From contig OZ059895.1 in assembly GCA_964057225.1 (NCBI GenBank), positions 19,292,688 through 19,356,687 of the forward strand: a stretch of DNA of 64,000 bases, in the 5' to 3' direction. The DNA comes from Auanema rhodensis. Its lineage: Eukaryota > Nematoda > Chromadorea > Rhabditida > Rhabditidae. The notes below the pieces were generated by a model, which had not been told where the DNA came from, ran no database searches, and was given only the letters and a program-made list of their open reading frames with translations. Within the stretch, counting starts at the first letter, position 1. The number at the start of each line of letters is the position of its first letter. A program made the position numbers and the translations under genes. Of this stretch, positions 1 through 11,539 are shown piece by piece.

Positions 1-176
1 GCATAAATTAAAGTTCACGTAAATTTCAAAGTCATTGTTACCATGCACCAATATCAATAAAAATTTGTTTTTAGACTAATATGGACATGGGGAATCTAAT
101 TTTGAGAACCGCATCTCTTTATCTTTCACGGGAAGCGAGTTACATACCATGTGCACATCACGTGTACAATTAATTA

Positions 177-352
177 GCATAAATTAAAGTTCACGTAAAT
201 TTCAAAGTCATGGTTACCATGCACCGATATCAATAATGTTTTGTTTTTAGACTAATATGGACATGGGGAATCTAATTTTGAAAACCGCATCTTTTTATCT
301 TTCACGGGAAGCGTGTTACATACCATGTGCACATCACGTGTACAATTAATTA
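177..352 (+). repeat. Reference monomer (176 bp) with sub-features
   Basis: This complete copy is used to number the monomer. Positions 1-10 are the GCATAAATTA head. CATGGTTACCATG at 33-45 is an inverted repeat with 6-bp arms around one T. Positions 57-72 are A- and T-rich. AGACTAATATGGAC is at 73-86, AAAACCGCATC at 105-115, TTTCACGGGAAGCG(A/T)GT at 124-140, the palindrome ATGTGCACAT at 149-158 and CACGTG at 159-164. The tail after 165 is the most variable part: ACAATTAATTA, ATATATAATTA, ACATTTAATTA or ACAATAAATTA. The AGACT-ATATGGAC core and the tail/head junction are the parts that resemble Arabidopsis CEN180 at equivalent phase (recalled, not searched). Confidence 0.9.
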
Positions 353-528
353 GCATAAATTAAAGTTCACGTAAATTTCAAAGTCATGGTTACCATGCAC
401 CAATATCAATAAAAATTTGTTTTTAGACTAATATGGACATGGGGAATCTAATTTTGAAAACCGCATCTCTTTATCTTTCACGGGAAGCGAGTTACATACC
501 ATTTGCACATCACGTGTATATATAATTA

Positions 529-599
529 GCATAAATTAAAGTTCACGTAAACGGGAAGCGAGTTACATACCATTTGCACATCACGTGTATATATAATTA
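529..599 (+). repeat. 71-bp shortened monomer class (22 copies, first shown here)
   Basis: The head (to TTCACGTAAA, position 23) is joined directly to CGGGAAGCGAG (position 129 onward), removing 105 bp including the inverted repeat, the AT-rich centre and the AGACT-ATATGGAC core. The removed piece begins and ends with TTTCA in the full monomer. Starts of all copies I found: 529, 776, 1727, 1974, 3279, 3526, 4301, 4548, 7091, 7338, 7585, 11716, 11963, 12914, 13161, 15350, 15597, 16372, 16619, 17218, 20114, 20361. All have the identical breakpoint, so they descend from one deletion. None occurs after 20.5 kb. Those at 15597 and 16619 carry the GCACAGCACGTG tail of m5 and are secondary recombinants. 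Confidence 0.95.
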
Positions 600-1198
600 G
601 CATAAATTAAAGTTCACGTAAATTTCAAAGTCATGGTTACCATGCACCAATATCAATAAAAATTTGTTTTTAGACTAATATGGACATGGGGAATCTAATT
701 TTGAAAACCGCATCTCTTTATCTTTCACGGGAAGCGAGTTACATACCATTTGCACATCACGTGTGTATATAATTAGCATAAATTAAAGTTCACGTAAACG
801 GGAAGCGAGTTACATACCATTTGCACATCACGTGTATATATAATTAGCATAAATTAAAGTTCACGTAAATTTCAAAGTCATGGTTACTATGCACCAATAT
901 CAATAAAAATTTGTTTTTAGACTAATATGGACATGGGGAATCTAATTTTGAAAACCGCATCTTTTTATCTTTCACGGGAAGCGAGTTACATACCATGTGC
1001 ACAGCACGTGTACAATTAATTAGCATAAATTAAAGTTCACGTAAATTTCAAAGTCATTGTTACCACGCACCAATATCAATAATGTTATGTTTTTAGACTA
1101 ATATGGACATGAGGAATCTAATTTTGAAAACCGCATCTCTTTATCTTTCACGGTAAGCGAGTTACATACCACGTGCACATCACGTGTACATTTAATTA

Positions 1199-2396
1199 GC
1201 ATAAATTAAAGTTCACGTAAATTTCAAAGTCATTGTTACCATGCACCAATATCAATAAAAATTTGTTTTTAGACTAATATGGACATGGGGAATCTAATTT
1301 TGAGAACCGCATCTCTTTATCTTTCACGGGAAGCGAGTTACATACCATGTGCACATCACGTGTACAATTAATTAGCATAAATTAAAGTTCACGTAAATTT
1401 CAAAGTCATGGTTACCATGCACCGATATCAATAATGTTTTGTTTTTAGACTAATATGGACATGGGGAATCTAATTTTGAAAACCGCATCTTTTTATCTTT
1501 CACGGGAAGCGTGTTACATACCATGTGCACATCACGTGTACAATTAATTAGCATAAATTAAAGTTCACGTAAATTTCAAAGTCATGGTTACCACGCACCA
1601 ATATCAATAAAAATTTGTTTTTAGACTAATATGGACATGGGGAATCTAATTTTGAAAACCGCATCTCTTTATCTTTCACGGGAAGCGAGTTACATACCAT
1701 TTGCACATCACGTGTATATATAATTAGCATAAATTAAAGTTCACGTAAACGGGAAGCGAGTTACATACCATTTGCACATCACGTGTATATATAATTAGCA
1801 TAAATTAAAGTTCACGTAAATTTCAAAGTCATGGTTACCATGCACCAATATCAATAAAAATTTGTTTTTAGACTAATATGGACATGGGGAATCTAATTTT
1901 GAAAACCGCATCTCTTTATCTTTCACGGGAAGCGAGTTACATACCATTTGCACATCACGTGTGTATATAATTAGCATAAATTAAAGTTCACGTAAACGGG
2001 AAGCGAGTTACATACCATTTGCACATCACGTGTATATATAATTAGCATAAATTAAAGTTCACGTAAATTTCAAAGTCATGGTTACCATGCACCAATATCA
2101 ATAAAAATTTGTTTTTAGACTAATATAGACATGGGGAATCTAATTTTGAAAACCGCATCTTTTTATCTTTCACGGGAAGCGAGTTACATACCATGTGCAC
2201 AGCACGTGTACAATTAATTAGCATAAATTAAAGTTCACGTAAATTTCAAAGTCATTGTTACCACGCACCAATATCAATAATGTTATGTTTTTAGACTAAT
2301 ATGGACATGAGGAATCTAATTTTGAAAACCGCATCTCTTTATCTTTCACGGTAAGCGAGTTACATACCACGTGCACATCACGTGTACATTTAATTA
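1199..2396 (+). repeat. HOR-A, copy 2 (1198 bp)
   Basis: This copy has the same eight units in the same order as 1-1198, at an offset of exactly 1198. Only a few single-base differences are visible, for example CCACGCACC instead of CCATGCACC near 1590 and ATATAGAC instead of ATATGGAC near 2125. The near identity implies a recent duplication or ongoing homogenisation. Confidence 0.95.
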
Positions 2397-4970
2397 GCAT
2401 AAATTAAAGTTCACGTGAATTTCAAAGTCATTGTTACCATGCACCAATATCAATAAAAATTTGTTTTAGACTAATATGGACATGGGGAATCTAATTTTGA
2501 GAACCGCATCTCTTTATCTTTCACGGGAAGCGAGTTACATACCATGTGCACATCACGTGTACAATTAATTAGCATAAATTAAAGTTCACGTAAATTTCAA
2601 AGTCATGGTTACCATGCACCGATATCAATAATGTTTTGTTTTTAGACTAATATGGACATGGGGAATCTAATTTTGAAAACCGCATCTTTTTATCTTTCAC
2701 GGGAAGCGTGTTACATACCATGTGCACATCACGTGTACAATTAATTAGCATAAATTAAAGTTCACGTAAATTTCAAAGTCATGGTTACCATGCACCAATA
2801 TCAATAAAAATTTGTTTTTAGACTAATATGGACATGGGGAATCTAATTTTGAAAACCGCATCTTTTTATCTTTCACGGGAAGCGAGTTACATACCATTTG
2901 CACATCACGTGTATATATAATTAGCATAAATTAAAGTTCACGTAAATTTCAAAGTCATGGTTACCATGCACCAATATCAATAAAAATTTGTTTTTAGACT
3001 AATATGGACATGGGGAATCTAATTCTGAAAACCGCATCTCTTTATCTTTCACGGGAAGCGAGTTATTACATACCATGTGCACATCACGTGTACAATTAAT
3101 TAGCATAAATTAAAGTTCACGTAAATTTCAAAGTCATGGTTACCATGCACCAATATCAATAAAAATTTGTTTTTAGACTAATATGGACATGGGGAATCTA
3201 ATTTTGAAAACCGCATCTCTTTATCTTTCACGGGAAGCGAGTTACATACCATTTGCACATCACGTGTATATATAATTAGCATAAATTAAAGTTCACGTAA
3301 ACGGGAAGCGAGTTACATACCATTTGCACATCACGTGTATATATAATTAGCATAAATTAAAGTTCACGTAAATTTCAAAGTCATGGTTACCATGCACCAA
3401 TATCAATAAAAATTTGTTTTTAGACTAATATGGACATGGGGAATCTAATTTTGAAAACCGCATCTCTTTATCTTTCACGGGAAGCGAGTTACATACCATT
3501 TGCACATCACGTGTGTATATAATTAGCATAAATTAAAGTTCACGTAAACGGGAAGCGAGTTACATACCATTTGCACATCACGTGTATATATAATTAGCAT
3601 AAATTAAAGTTCACGTAAATTTCAAAGTCATGGTTACTATGCACCAATATCAATAAAAATTTGTTTTTAGACTAATATGGACATGGGGAATCTAATTTTG
3701 AAAACCGCATCTTTTTATCTTTCACGGGAAGCGAGTTACATACCATGTGCACAGCACGTGTACAATTAATTAGCATAAATTAAAGTTCACGTAAATTTCA
3801 AAGTCATTGTTACCACGCACCAATATCAATAATGTTATGTTTTTAGACTAATATGGACATGAGGAATCTAATTTTGAAAACCGCATCTCTTTATCTTTCA
3901 CGGTAAGCGAGTTACATACCACGTGCACATCACGTGTACATTTAATTAGCATAAATTAAAGTTCACGTAAATTTCAAAGTCATTGTTACCATGCACCAAT
4001 ATCAATAAAAATTTGTTTTTAGACTAATATGGACATGGGGAATCTAATTTTGAAAACCGCATCTTTTTATCTTTCACGGGAAGCGTGTTACATACCATGT
4101 GCACATCACGTGTACAATTAATTAGCATAAATTAAAGTTCACGTAAATTTCAAAGTCATGGTTACCATGCACCAATATCAATAAAAATTTGTTTTTAGAC
4201 TAATATGGACATGGGGAATCTAATTTTGAAAACCGCATCTCTTTATCTTTCACGGGAAGCGAGTTACATACCATTTGCACATCACGTGTATATATAATTA
4301 GCATAAATTAAAGTTCACGTAAACGGGAAGCGAGTTACATACCATTTGCACATCACGTGTATATATAATTAGCATAAATTAAAGTTCACGTAAATTTCAA
4401 AGTCATGGTTACCATGCACCAATATCAATAAAAATTTGTTTTTAGACTAATATGGACATGGGGAATCTAATTTTGAAAACCGCATCTCTTTATCTTTCAC
4501 GGGAAGCGAGTTACATACCATTTGCACATCACGTGTGTATATAATTAGCATAAATTAAAGTTCACGTAAACGGGAAGCGAGTTACATACCATTTGCACAT
4601 CACGTGTATATATAATTAGCATAAATTAAAGTTCACGTAAATTTCAAAGTCATGGTTACCATGCACCAATATCAATAAAAATTTGTTTTTAGACTAATAT
4701 GGACATGGGGAATCTAATTTTGAAAACCGCATCTTTTTATCTTTCACGGGAAGCGAGTTACATACCATGTGCACAGCACGTGTACAATTAATTAGCATAA
4801 ATTAAAGTTCACGTAAATTTCAAAGTCATTGTTACCACGCACCAATATCAATAATGTTATGTTTTTAGACTAATATGGACATGAGGAATCTAATTTTGAA
4901 AACCGCATCTCTTTATCTTTCACGGTAAGCGAGTTACATACCACGTGCACATCACGTGTACATTTAATTA
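2397..4970 (+). repeat. Compound HOR-A of 2574 bp (two linked, altered HOR-A copies)
   Basis: Unit starts: m1 2397 (175 bp, one T lost from the T run), m2 2572, m3-like 2748, a 179-bp monomer at 2924 (AATTCTGAAAAC and GAGTTATTACAT), m3 3103, t 3279, m4 3350, t 3526, m5 3597, m6 3773, an m1/m2 chimera 3949, m3 4125, t 4301, m4 4372, t 4548, m5 4619, m6 4795. The first half has two extra monomers inserted before m3; the second half has lost one monomer by fusing the m1 head to the m2 tail. The start of this compound unit, including the same missing T and the 179-bp monomer, recurs at 4971, so the altered version itself has been copied. Confidence 0.88.
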
Positions 4971-5852
4971 GCATAAATTAAAGTTCACGTAAATTTCAAA
5001 GTCATTGTTACCATGCACCAATATCAATAAAAATTTGTTTTAGACTAATATGGACATGGGGAATCTAATTTTGAGAACCGCATCTCTTTATCTTTCACGG
5101 GAAGCGAGTTACATACCATGTGCACATCACGTGTACAATTAATTAGCATAAATTAAAGTTCACGTAAATTTCAAAGTCATGGTTACCATGCACCGATATC
5201 AATAATGTTTTGTTTTTAGACTAATATGGACATGGGGAATCTAATTTTGAAAACCGCATCTTTTTATCTTTCACGGGAAGCGTGTTACATACCATGTGCA
5301 CATCACGTGTACAATTAATTAGCATAAATTAAAGTTCACGTAAATTTCAAAGTCATGGTTACCATGCACCAATATCAATAAAAATTTGTTTTTAGACTAA
5401 TATGGACATGGGGAATCTAATTTTGAAAACCGCATCTTTTTATCTTTCACGGGAAGCGAGTTACATACCATTTGCACATCACGTGTATATATAATTAGCA
5501 TAAATTAAAGTTCACGTAAATTTCAAAGTCATGGTTACCATGCACCAATATCAATAAAAATTTGTTTTTAGACTAATATGGACATGGGGAATCTAATTCT
5601 GAAAACCGCATCTCTTTATCTTTCACGGGAAGCGAGTTATTACATACCATGTGCACATCACGTGTACAATTAATTAGCATAAATTAAAGTTCACGTAAAT
5701 TTCAAAGTCATGGTTACCATGCACCAATATCAATAAAAATTTGTTTTTAGACTAATATGGACATGGGGAATCTAATTTTGAAAACCGCATCTCTTTATCT
5801 TTCACGGGAAGCGAGTTACATACCATTTGCACATCACGTGTATATATAATTA
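4971..5852 (+). repeat. Start of a second compound HOR-A copy (m1-m2-m3'-179-m3)
   Basis: Units at 4971 (175 bp), 5146, 5322, 5498 (179 bp) and 5677 match 2397-3278 at an offset of 2574, sharing the lost T and the TTA insertion. Where the 71-bp unit should follow, at 5853, the sequence switches instead to HOR-B type monomers. The same five-unit run followed by the same switch appears at 13584-14466 and 17641-18523, so the junction between the two repeat types has been copied along with the repeats. Confidence 0.85.
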
Positions 5853-6914
5853 GCATAAATTAAAGTTCACGTAAATTTCAAAGTCATGGTTACCATGCAC
5901 CAATATCAATAAAAATTTGTTTTTAAACTAATATGGACATGGGGAATCTAATTTTGAAAACCGTATCTTTTTATCTTTCACGGGAAGCGAGTTACATACC
6001 ATGTGCACATCACGTGTACAATTAATTAGCATAAATTAAAGTTCACGTAAATTTCAAAGTCATGGTTACCATGCACCAATATCAATAAAAATTTGTTTTT
6101 AAACTAATATGGACATGGGGAATCTAATTTTGAAAACCGCATCTTTTTATCTTTCACGGGAAGCGAGTTACATACCATTTGCACATCACGTGTATATATA
6201 ATTAGCATAAATTAAAGTTCACGTAAATTTCAAAGTCATGGTTACCATACACCGATATCAATAAAAATTTGTTTTTAGACTAATATGGACATGGGGAATC
6301 TAATTTTGAAAACCGCATCTCTTTATCTTTCACGGGAAGCGAGTTACATACCATTTGCACATCACGTGTATATATAATTAGCATAAATTAAAGTTCACGT
6401 AAATTTCAAAGTCATGGTTACCATACACCGATATCAATAATGTTATGATTTTAGACTAATATGGACATGGGGAATCTAATTTTGAAAACCGTATCTTTTT
6501 ATCTTTCACGGGAAGCGAGTTATTACATACCATTTGCACATCACGTGTATATATAATTAGCATAAATTAAAGTTCACGTAAATTTCAAAGTCATGGTTAC
6601 CATACACCAATATCAATAAAAATTTGTTTTTAAACTAATATGGACATGGGGAATCTAATTTTGAAAACCGTATCTTTTTATCTTTCACGGGAAGCGAGTT
6701 ATTACATACCATTTGCACATCACGTGTACAATTAATAAGCATAACTTAAAGTTCACGTAAATTTGAAATTCATGGTAACCATACACCGATATCAATAATG
6801 TTTTGTTTTTAGACTAATATGGACATGGGGAATCTAATTTTGAAAACCGCATCTTTTTATCTTTCACGGGAAGCGTGTTACATACCATGTGCACATCACG
6901 TGTACAATTAATTA
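5853..6914 (+). repeat. Mixed HOR-B type monomers
   Basis: Six full monomers at 5853, 6029, 6205, 6381 (179), 6560 (179) and 6739. They are marked by TTTTTAAACTAA instead of TTTTTAGACTAA, by ACCGTATC instead of ACCGCATC, by CATACACC heads, and at 6739 by GAAATTCATGGTAACC. These are the signatures of the four-monomer HOR-B seen cleanly at 8715-11539, but here the order is irregular. The first two monomers match 18524-18875 at an offset of 12,671. Confidence 0.8.
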
Positions 6915-8714
6915 GCATAAATTAAAGTTCACGTAAATTTCAAAGTCATGGTTACCATGCACCAATATCAATAATGTTTTGTTTTTAGACTAATATGGAC
7001 ATGGGGAATCTAATTTTGAAAACCGCATCTCTTTATCTTTCACGGGAAGCGAGTTACATACCATTTGCACATCACGTGTGTATATAATTAGCATAAATTA
7101 AAGTTCACGTAAACGGGAAGCGAGTTACATACCATTTGCACATCACGTGTATATATAATTAGCATAAATTAAAGTTCACGTAAATTTCAAAGTCATGGTT
7201 ACCATGCACCAATATCAAAAAAAATTTGTTTTTAGACTAATATGGACATGGGGAATCTAATTTTGAAAACCGCATCTCTTTATCTTTCACGGGAAGCGAG
7301 TTACATACCATTTGCACATCACGTGTATATATAATTAGCATAAATTAAAGTTCACGTAAACGGGAAGCGAGTTACATACCATTTGCACATCACGTGTATA
7401 TATAATTAGCATAAATTAAAGTTCACGTAAATTTCAAAGTCATGGTTACCATGCACCAATATCAATAAAAATTTGTTTTTAGACTAATATGGACATGGGG
7501 AATCTAATTTTGAAAACCGCATCTCTTTATCTTTCACGGGAAGCGAGTTACATACCATTTGCACATCACGTGTATATATAATTAGCATAAATTAAAGTTC
7601 ACGTAAACGGGAAGCGAGTTACATACCATTTGCACATCACGTGTATATATAATTAGCATAAATTAAAGTTCACGTAAATTTCAAAGTCATGGTTACCATG
7701 CACCAATATCAATAAAAATTTGTTTTTAGACTAATATGGACATGGGGAATCTAATTTTGAAAACCGCATCTTTTTATCTTTCACGGGAAGCGAGTTACAT
7801 ACCATGTGCACAGCACGTGTACAATTAATTAGCATAAATTAAAGTTCACGTAAATTTCAAAGTCATTGTTACCACGCACCAATATCAATAATGTTATGTT
7901 TTTAGACTAATATGGACATGGGGAATCTAATTTTGAAAACCGCATCTCTTTATCTTTCACGGTAAGCGAGTTACATACCACGTGCACATCACGTGTACAT
8001 TTAATTAGCATAAATTAAAGTTCACGTAAATTTCAAAGTCATTGTTACCATGCACCAATATCAATAAAAATTTGTTTTTAGACTAATATGGACATGGGGA
8101 ATCTAATTTTGAGAACCGCATCTCTTTATCTTTCACGGGAAGCGAGTTACATACCATGTGCACATCACGTGTACAATTAATTAGCATAAATTAAAGTTCA
8201 CGTAAATTTCAAAGTCATGGTTACCATGCACCGATATCAATAATGTTTTGTTTTTAGACTAATATGGACATGGGGAATCTAATTTTGAAAACCGCATCTT
8301 TTTATCTTTCACGGGAAGCGTGTTACATACCATGTGCACATCACGTGTACAATTAATTAGCATAAATTAAAGTTCACGTAAATTTCAAAGTCATGGTTAC
8401 CATGCACCAATATCAATAAAAATTTGTTTTTAGACTAATATGGACATGGGGAATCTAATTTTGTAAACCGCATCTTTTTATCTTTCACGGGAAGCGAGTT
8501 ACATACCATTTGCCCATCACGTGTATATATAATTAGCATAAATTAAAGTTCACGTAAATTTCAAAGTCATGGTTACCATGCACCAATATCAATAAAAATT
8601 TGTTTTTAGACTAATATGGACATGGGGAATCTAATTCTGAAAACCGCATCTCTTTATCTTTCACGGGAAGCGAGTTATTACATACCATGTGCACATCACG
8701 TGTACAATTAATTA
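6915..8714 (+). repeat. HOR-A derived block with three 71-bp units
   Basis: Starts: 6915, t 7091, 7162 (AATATCAAAAAAAATTTG, a distinctive A run), t 7338, 7409, t 7585, m5 7656, m6 7832, m1 8008, m2 8184, m3-like 8360 (TTTGCCCATCACG), 179-bp 8536. It differs from standard HOR-A by a third 71-bp unit and a variant first monomer. The A-run and the TTTGCCCATC change both recur at 19,938-21,663, showing that these two blocks are long-range copies of each other. Confidence 0.85.
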
Positions 8715-11539
8715 GCATAAATTAAAGTTCACGTAAATTTCAAAGTCATGGTTACCATGCACCAATATCAATAAAAATTTGTTTTTAAACTAATATGGAC
8801 ATGGGGAATCTAATTTTGAAAACCGTATCTTTTTATCTTTCACGGGAAGCGAGTTACATACCATGTGCACATCACGTGTACAATTAATTAGCATAAATTA
8901 AAGTTCACGTAAATTTCAAAGTCATGGTTACCATACACCGATATCAATAAAAATTTGTTTTTAGACTAATATGGACATGGGGAATCTAATTTTGAAAACC
9001 GCATCTCTTTATCTTTCACGGGAAGCGAGTTACATACCATTTGCACATCACGTGTATATATAATTAGCATAAATTAAAGTTCACGTAAATTTCAAAGTCA
9101 TGGTTACCATGCACCAATATCAATAAAAATTTGTTTTTAAACTAATATGGACATGGGGAATCTAATTTTGAAAACCGCATCTTTTTATCTTTCACGGGAA
9201 GCGAGTTATTACATACCATTTGCACATCACGTGTACAATTAATTAGCATAACTTAAAGTTCACGTAAATTTGAAATTCATGGTAACCATACACCGATATC
9301 AATAAAAATTTGTTTTTAGACTAATATGGACATGGGGAATCTAATTTTGAGAACCGCATCTCTTTATCTTTCACGGGAAGCGAGTTACATACCATGTGCA
9401 CATCACGTGTACAATTAATTAGCATAAATTAAAGTTCACGTAAATTTCAAAGTCATGATTACCATGCACCGATATCAATAATGTTTTGTTTTTAGACTAA
9501 TATGGACATGGGGAATCTAATTTTGAAAACCGCATCTTTTTATCTTTCACGGGAAGCGAGTTACATACCATGTGCACATCACGTGTACAATTAATTAGCA
9601 TAAATTAAAGTTCACGTAAATTTCAAAGTCATGGTTACCATACACCGATATCAATAAAAATTTGTTCTTAGACTAATATGGACATGGGGAATCTAATTTT
9701 GAAAACCGCATCTCTTTATCTTTCACGGGAAGCGAGTTACATACCATTTGCACATCACGTGTATATATAATTAGCATAAATTAAAGTTCACGTAAATTTC
9801 AAAGTCATGGTTACCATGCACCAATATCAATAAAAATTTGTTTTTAAACTAATATGGACATGGGGAATCTAATTTTGAAAACCGTATCTTTTTATCTTTC
9901 ACGGGAAGCGAGTTATTACATACCATTTGCACATCACGTGTACAATTAATAAGCATAACTTAAAGTTCACGTAAATTTGAAATTCATGGTAACCATACAC
10001 CGATATCAATAATGTTTTGTTTTTAGACTAATATGGACATGGGGAATCTAATTTTGAAAACCGCATCTCTTTATCTTTCACGGGAAGCGAGTTACATACC
10101 ATGTGCACATCACGTGTACAATTAATTAGCATAAATTAAAGTTCACGTAAATTTCAAAGTCATGATTACCATGCACCGATATCAATAATGTTTTGTTTTT
10201 AAACTAATATGGACATGGGGAATCTAATTTTGAAAACCGTATCTTTTTATCTTTCACGGGAAGCGAGTTACATACCATTTGCACATCACGTGTACAATTA
10301 ATTAGCATAAATTAAAGTTCACGTAAATTTCAAAGTCATGGTTACCATACACCGATATCAATAAAAATTTGTTTTTAGACTAATATGGACATGGGGAATC
10401 TAATTTTGAAAACCGCATCTCTTTATCTTTCACGGGAAGCGAGTTACATACCATTTGCACATCACGTGTATATATAATTAGCATAAATTAAAGTTCACGT
10501 AAATTTCAAAGTCATGGTTACCATGCACCAATATCAATAAAAATTTGTTTTTAAACTAATATGGACATGGGGAATCTAATTTTGAAAACCGTATCTTTTT
10601 ATCTTTCACGGGAAGCGAGTTACATACCATGTGCACATCACGTGTACAATTAATTAGCATAAATTAAAGTTCACGTAAATTTGAAATTCATGGTAACCAT
10701 ACACCGATATCAATAATGTTTTGTTTTTAGACTAATATGGACATGGGGAATCTAATTTTGAAAACCGCATCTCTTTATCTTTCACGGGAAGCGAGTTACA
10801 TACCATGTGCACATCACGTGTACAATTAATTAGCATAAATTAAAGTTCACGTAAATTTCAAAGTCATGATTACCATGCACCGATATCAATAATGTTTTGT
10901 TTTTAAACTAATATGGACATGGGGAATCTAATTTTGAAAACCGTATCTTTTTATCTTTCACGGGAAGCGAGTTACATACCATGTGCACATCACGTGTACA
11001 ATTAATTAGCATAAATTAAAGTTCACGTAAATTTCAAAGTCATGGTTACCATACACCGATATCAATAAAAATTTGTTTTTAGACTAATATGGACATGGGG
11101 AATCTAATTTTGAAAACCGCATCTCTTTATCTTTCACGGGAAGCGAGTTACATACCATGTGCACATCACGTGTATATATAATTAGCATAAATTAAAGTTC
11201 ACGTAAATTTCAAAGTCATGGTTACCATGCACCAATATCAATAAAAATTTGTTTTTAAACTAATATGGACATGGGGAATCTAATTTTGAAAACCGTATCT
11301 TTTTATCTTTCACGGGAAGCGAGTTATTACATACCATTTGCACATCACGTGTACAATTAATAAGCATAACTTAAAGTTCACGTAAATTTGAAATTCATGG
11401 TAACCATACACCGATATCAATAATGTTTTGTTTTTAGACTAATATGGACATGGGGAATCTAATTTTGAAAACCGCATCTTTTTATCTTTCACGGGAAGCG
11501 AGTTACATACCATGTGCACATCACGTGTACAATTAATTA
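8715..11539 (+). repeat. HOR-B, four tandem copies (704-707 bp, four monomers each)
   Basis: Copies start at 8715, 9422, 10129 and 10833. Each has the order: (1) a head monomer, CATGATTACCATGCACCGATAT in the last three copies; (2) CATACACCGATAT with AAAAATTTG; (3) CATGCACCAAT with TTTTTAAACTAA, often 179 bp; (4) GAAATTCATGGTAACCATAC with ATGTTTTG. Copies differ by whether unit 3 carries the TTA insertion (707 against 704 bp). The block is flanked on both sides by HOR-A material, with the right junction at 11540. HOR-B has no shortened monomers. Confidence 0.85.

Larger units (their letters stand above)
1..1198 (+). repeat. HOR-A, copy 1 (1198 bp: m1-m2-m3-t-m4-t-m5-m6)
   Basis: Eight units with distinct signatures: m1 1-176 (CATTGTTACC, GAGAACC), m2 177-352 (CACCGATAT, AATAATGTTTTG, GCGTG), m3 353-528 (tail GTATATAT), t 529-599 (71 bp), m4 600-775 (tail GTGTGTATAT), t 776-846 (71 bp), m5 847-1022 (GCACAGCACGTG), m6 1023-1198 (CATTGTTACCACG, ATGTTATG, CACGGTAAGCG, CCACGTGCAC). 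Six times 176 plus twice 71 equals 1198. The same order returns at 1199, so this is a true higher-order repeat and not random monomer variation. The window may begin inside a longer run of such copies. Confidence 0.95.

Noticed and set aside
511-528. TATATATAATTA tails as TATA boxes
   Set aside because: This is a common tail variant in an AT-rich satellite, with no associated open frame or transcript signal.
529-599. 71-bp units as tRNA genes or a separate small repeat
   Set aside because: The size is tRNA-like, but the sequence is exactly the monomer head plus tail with no A or B box arrangement or cloverleaf; it is a deletion derivative.
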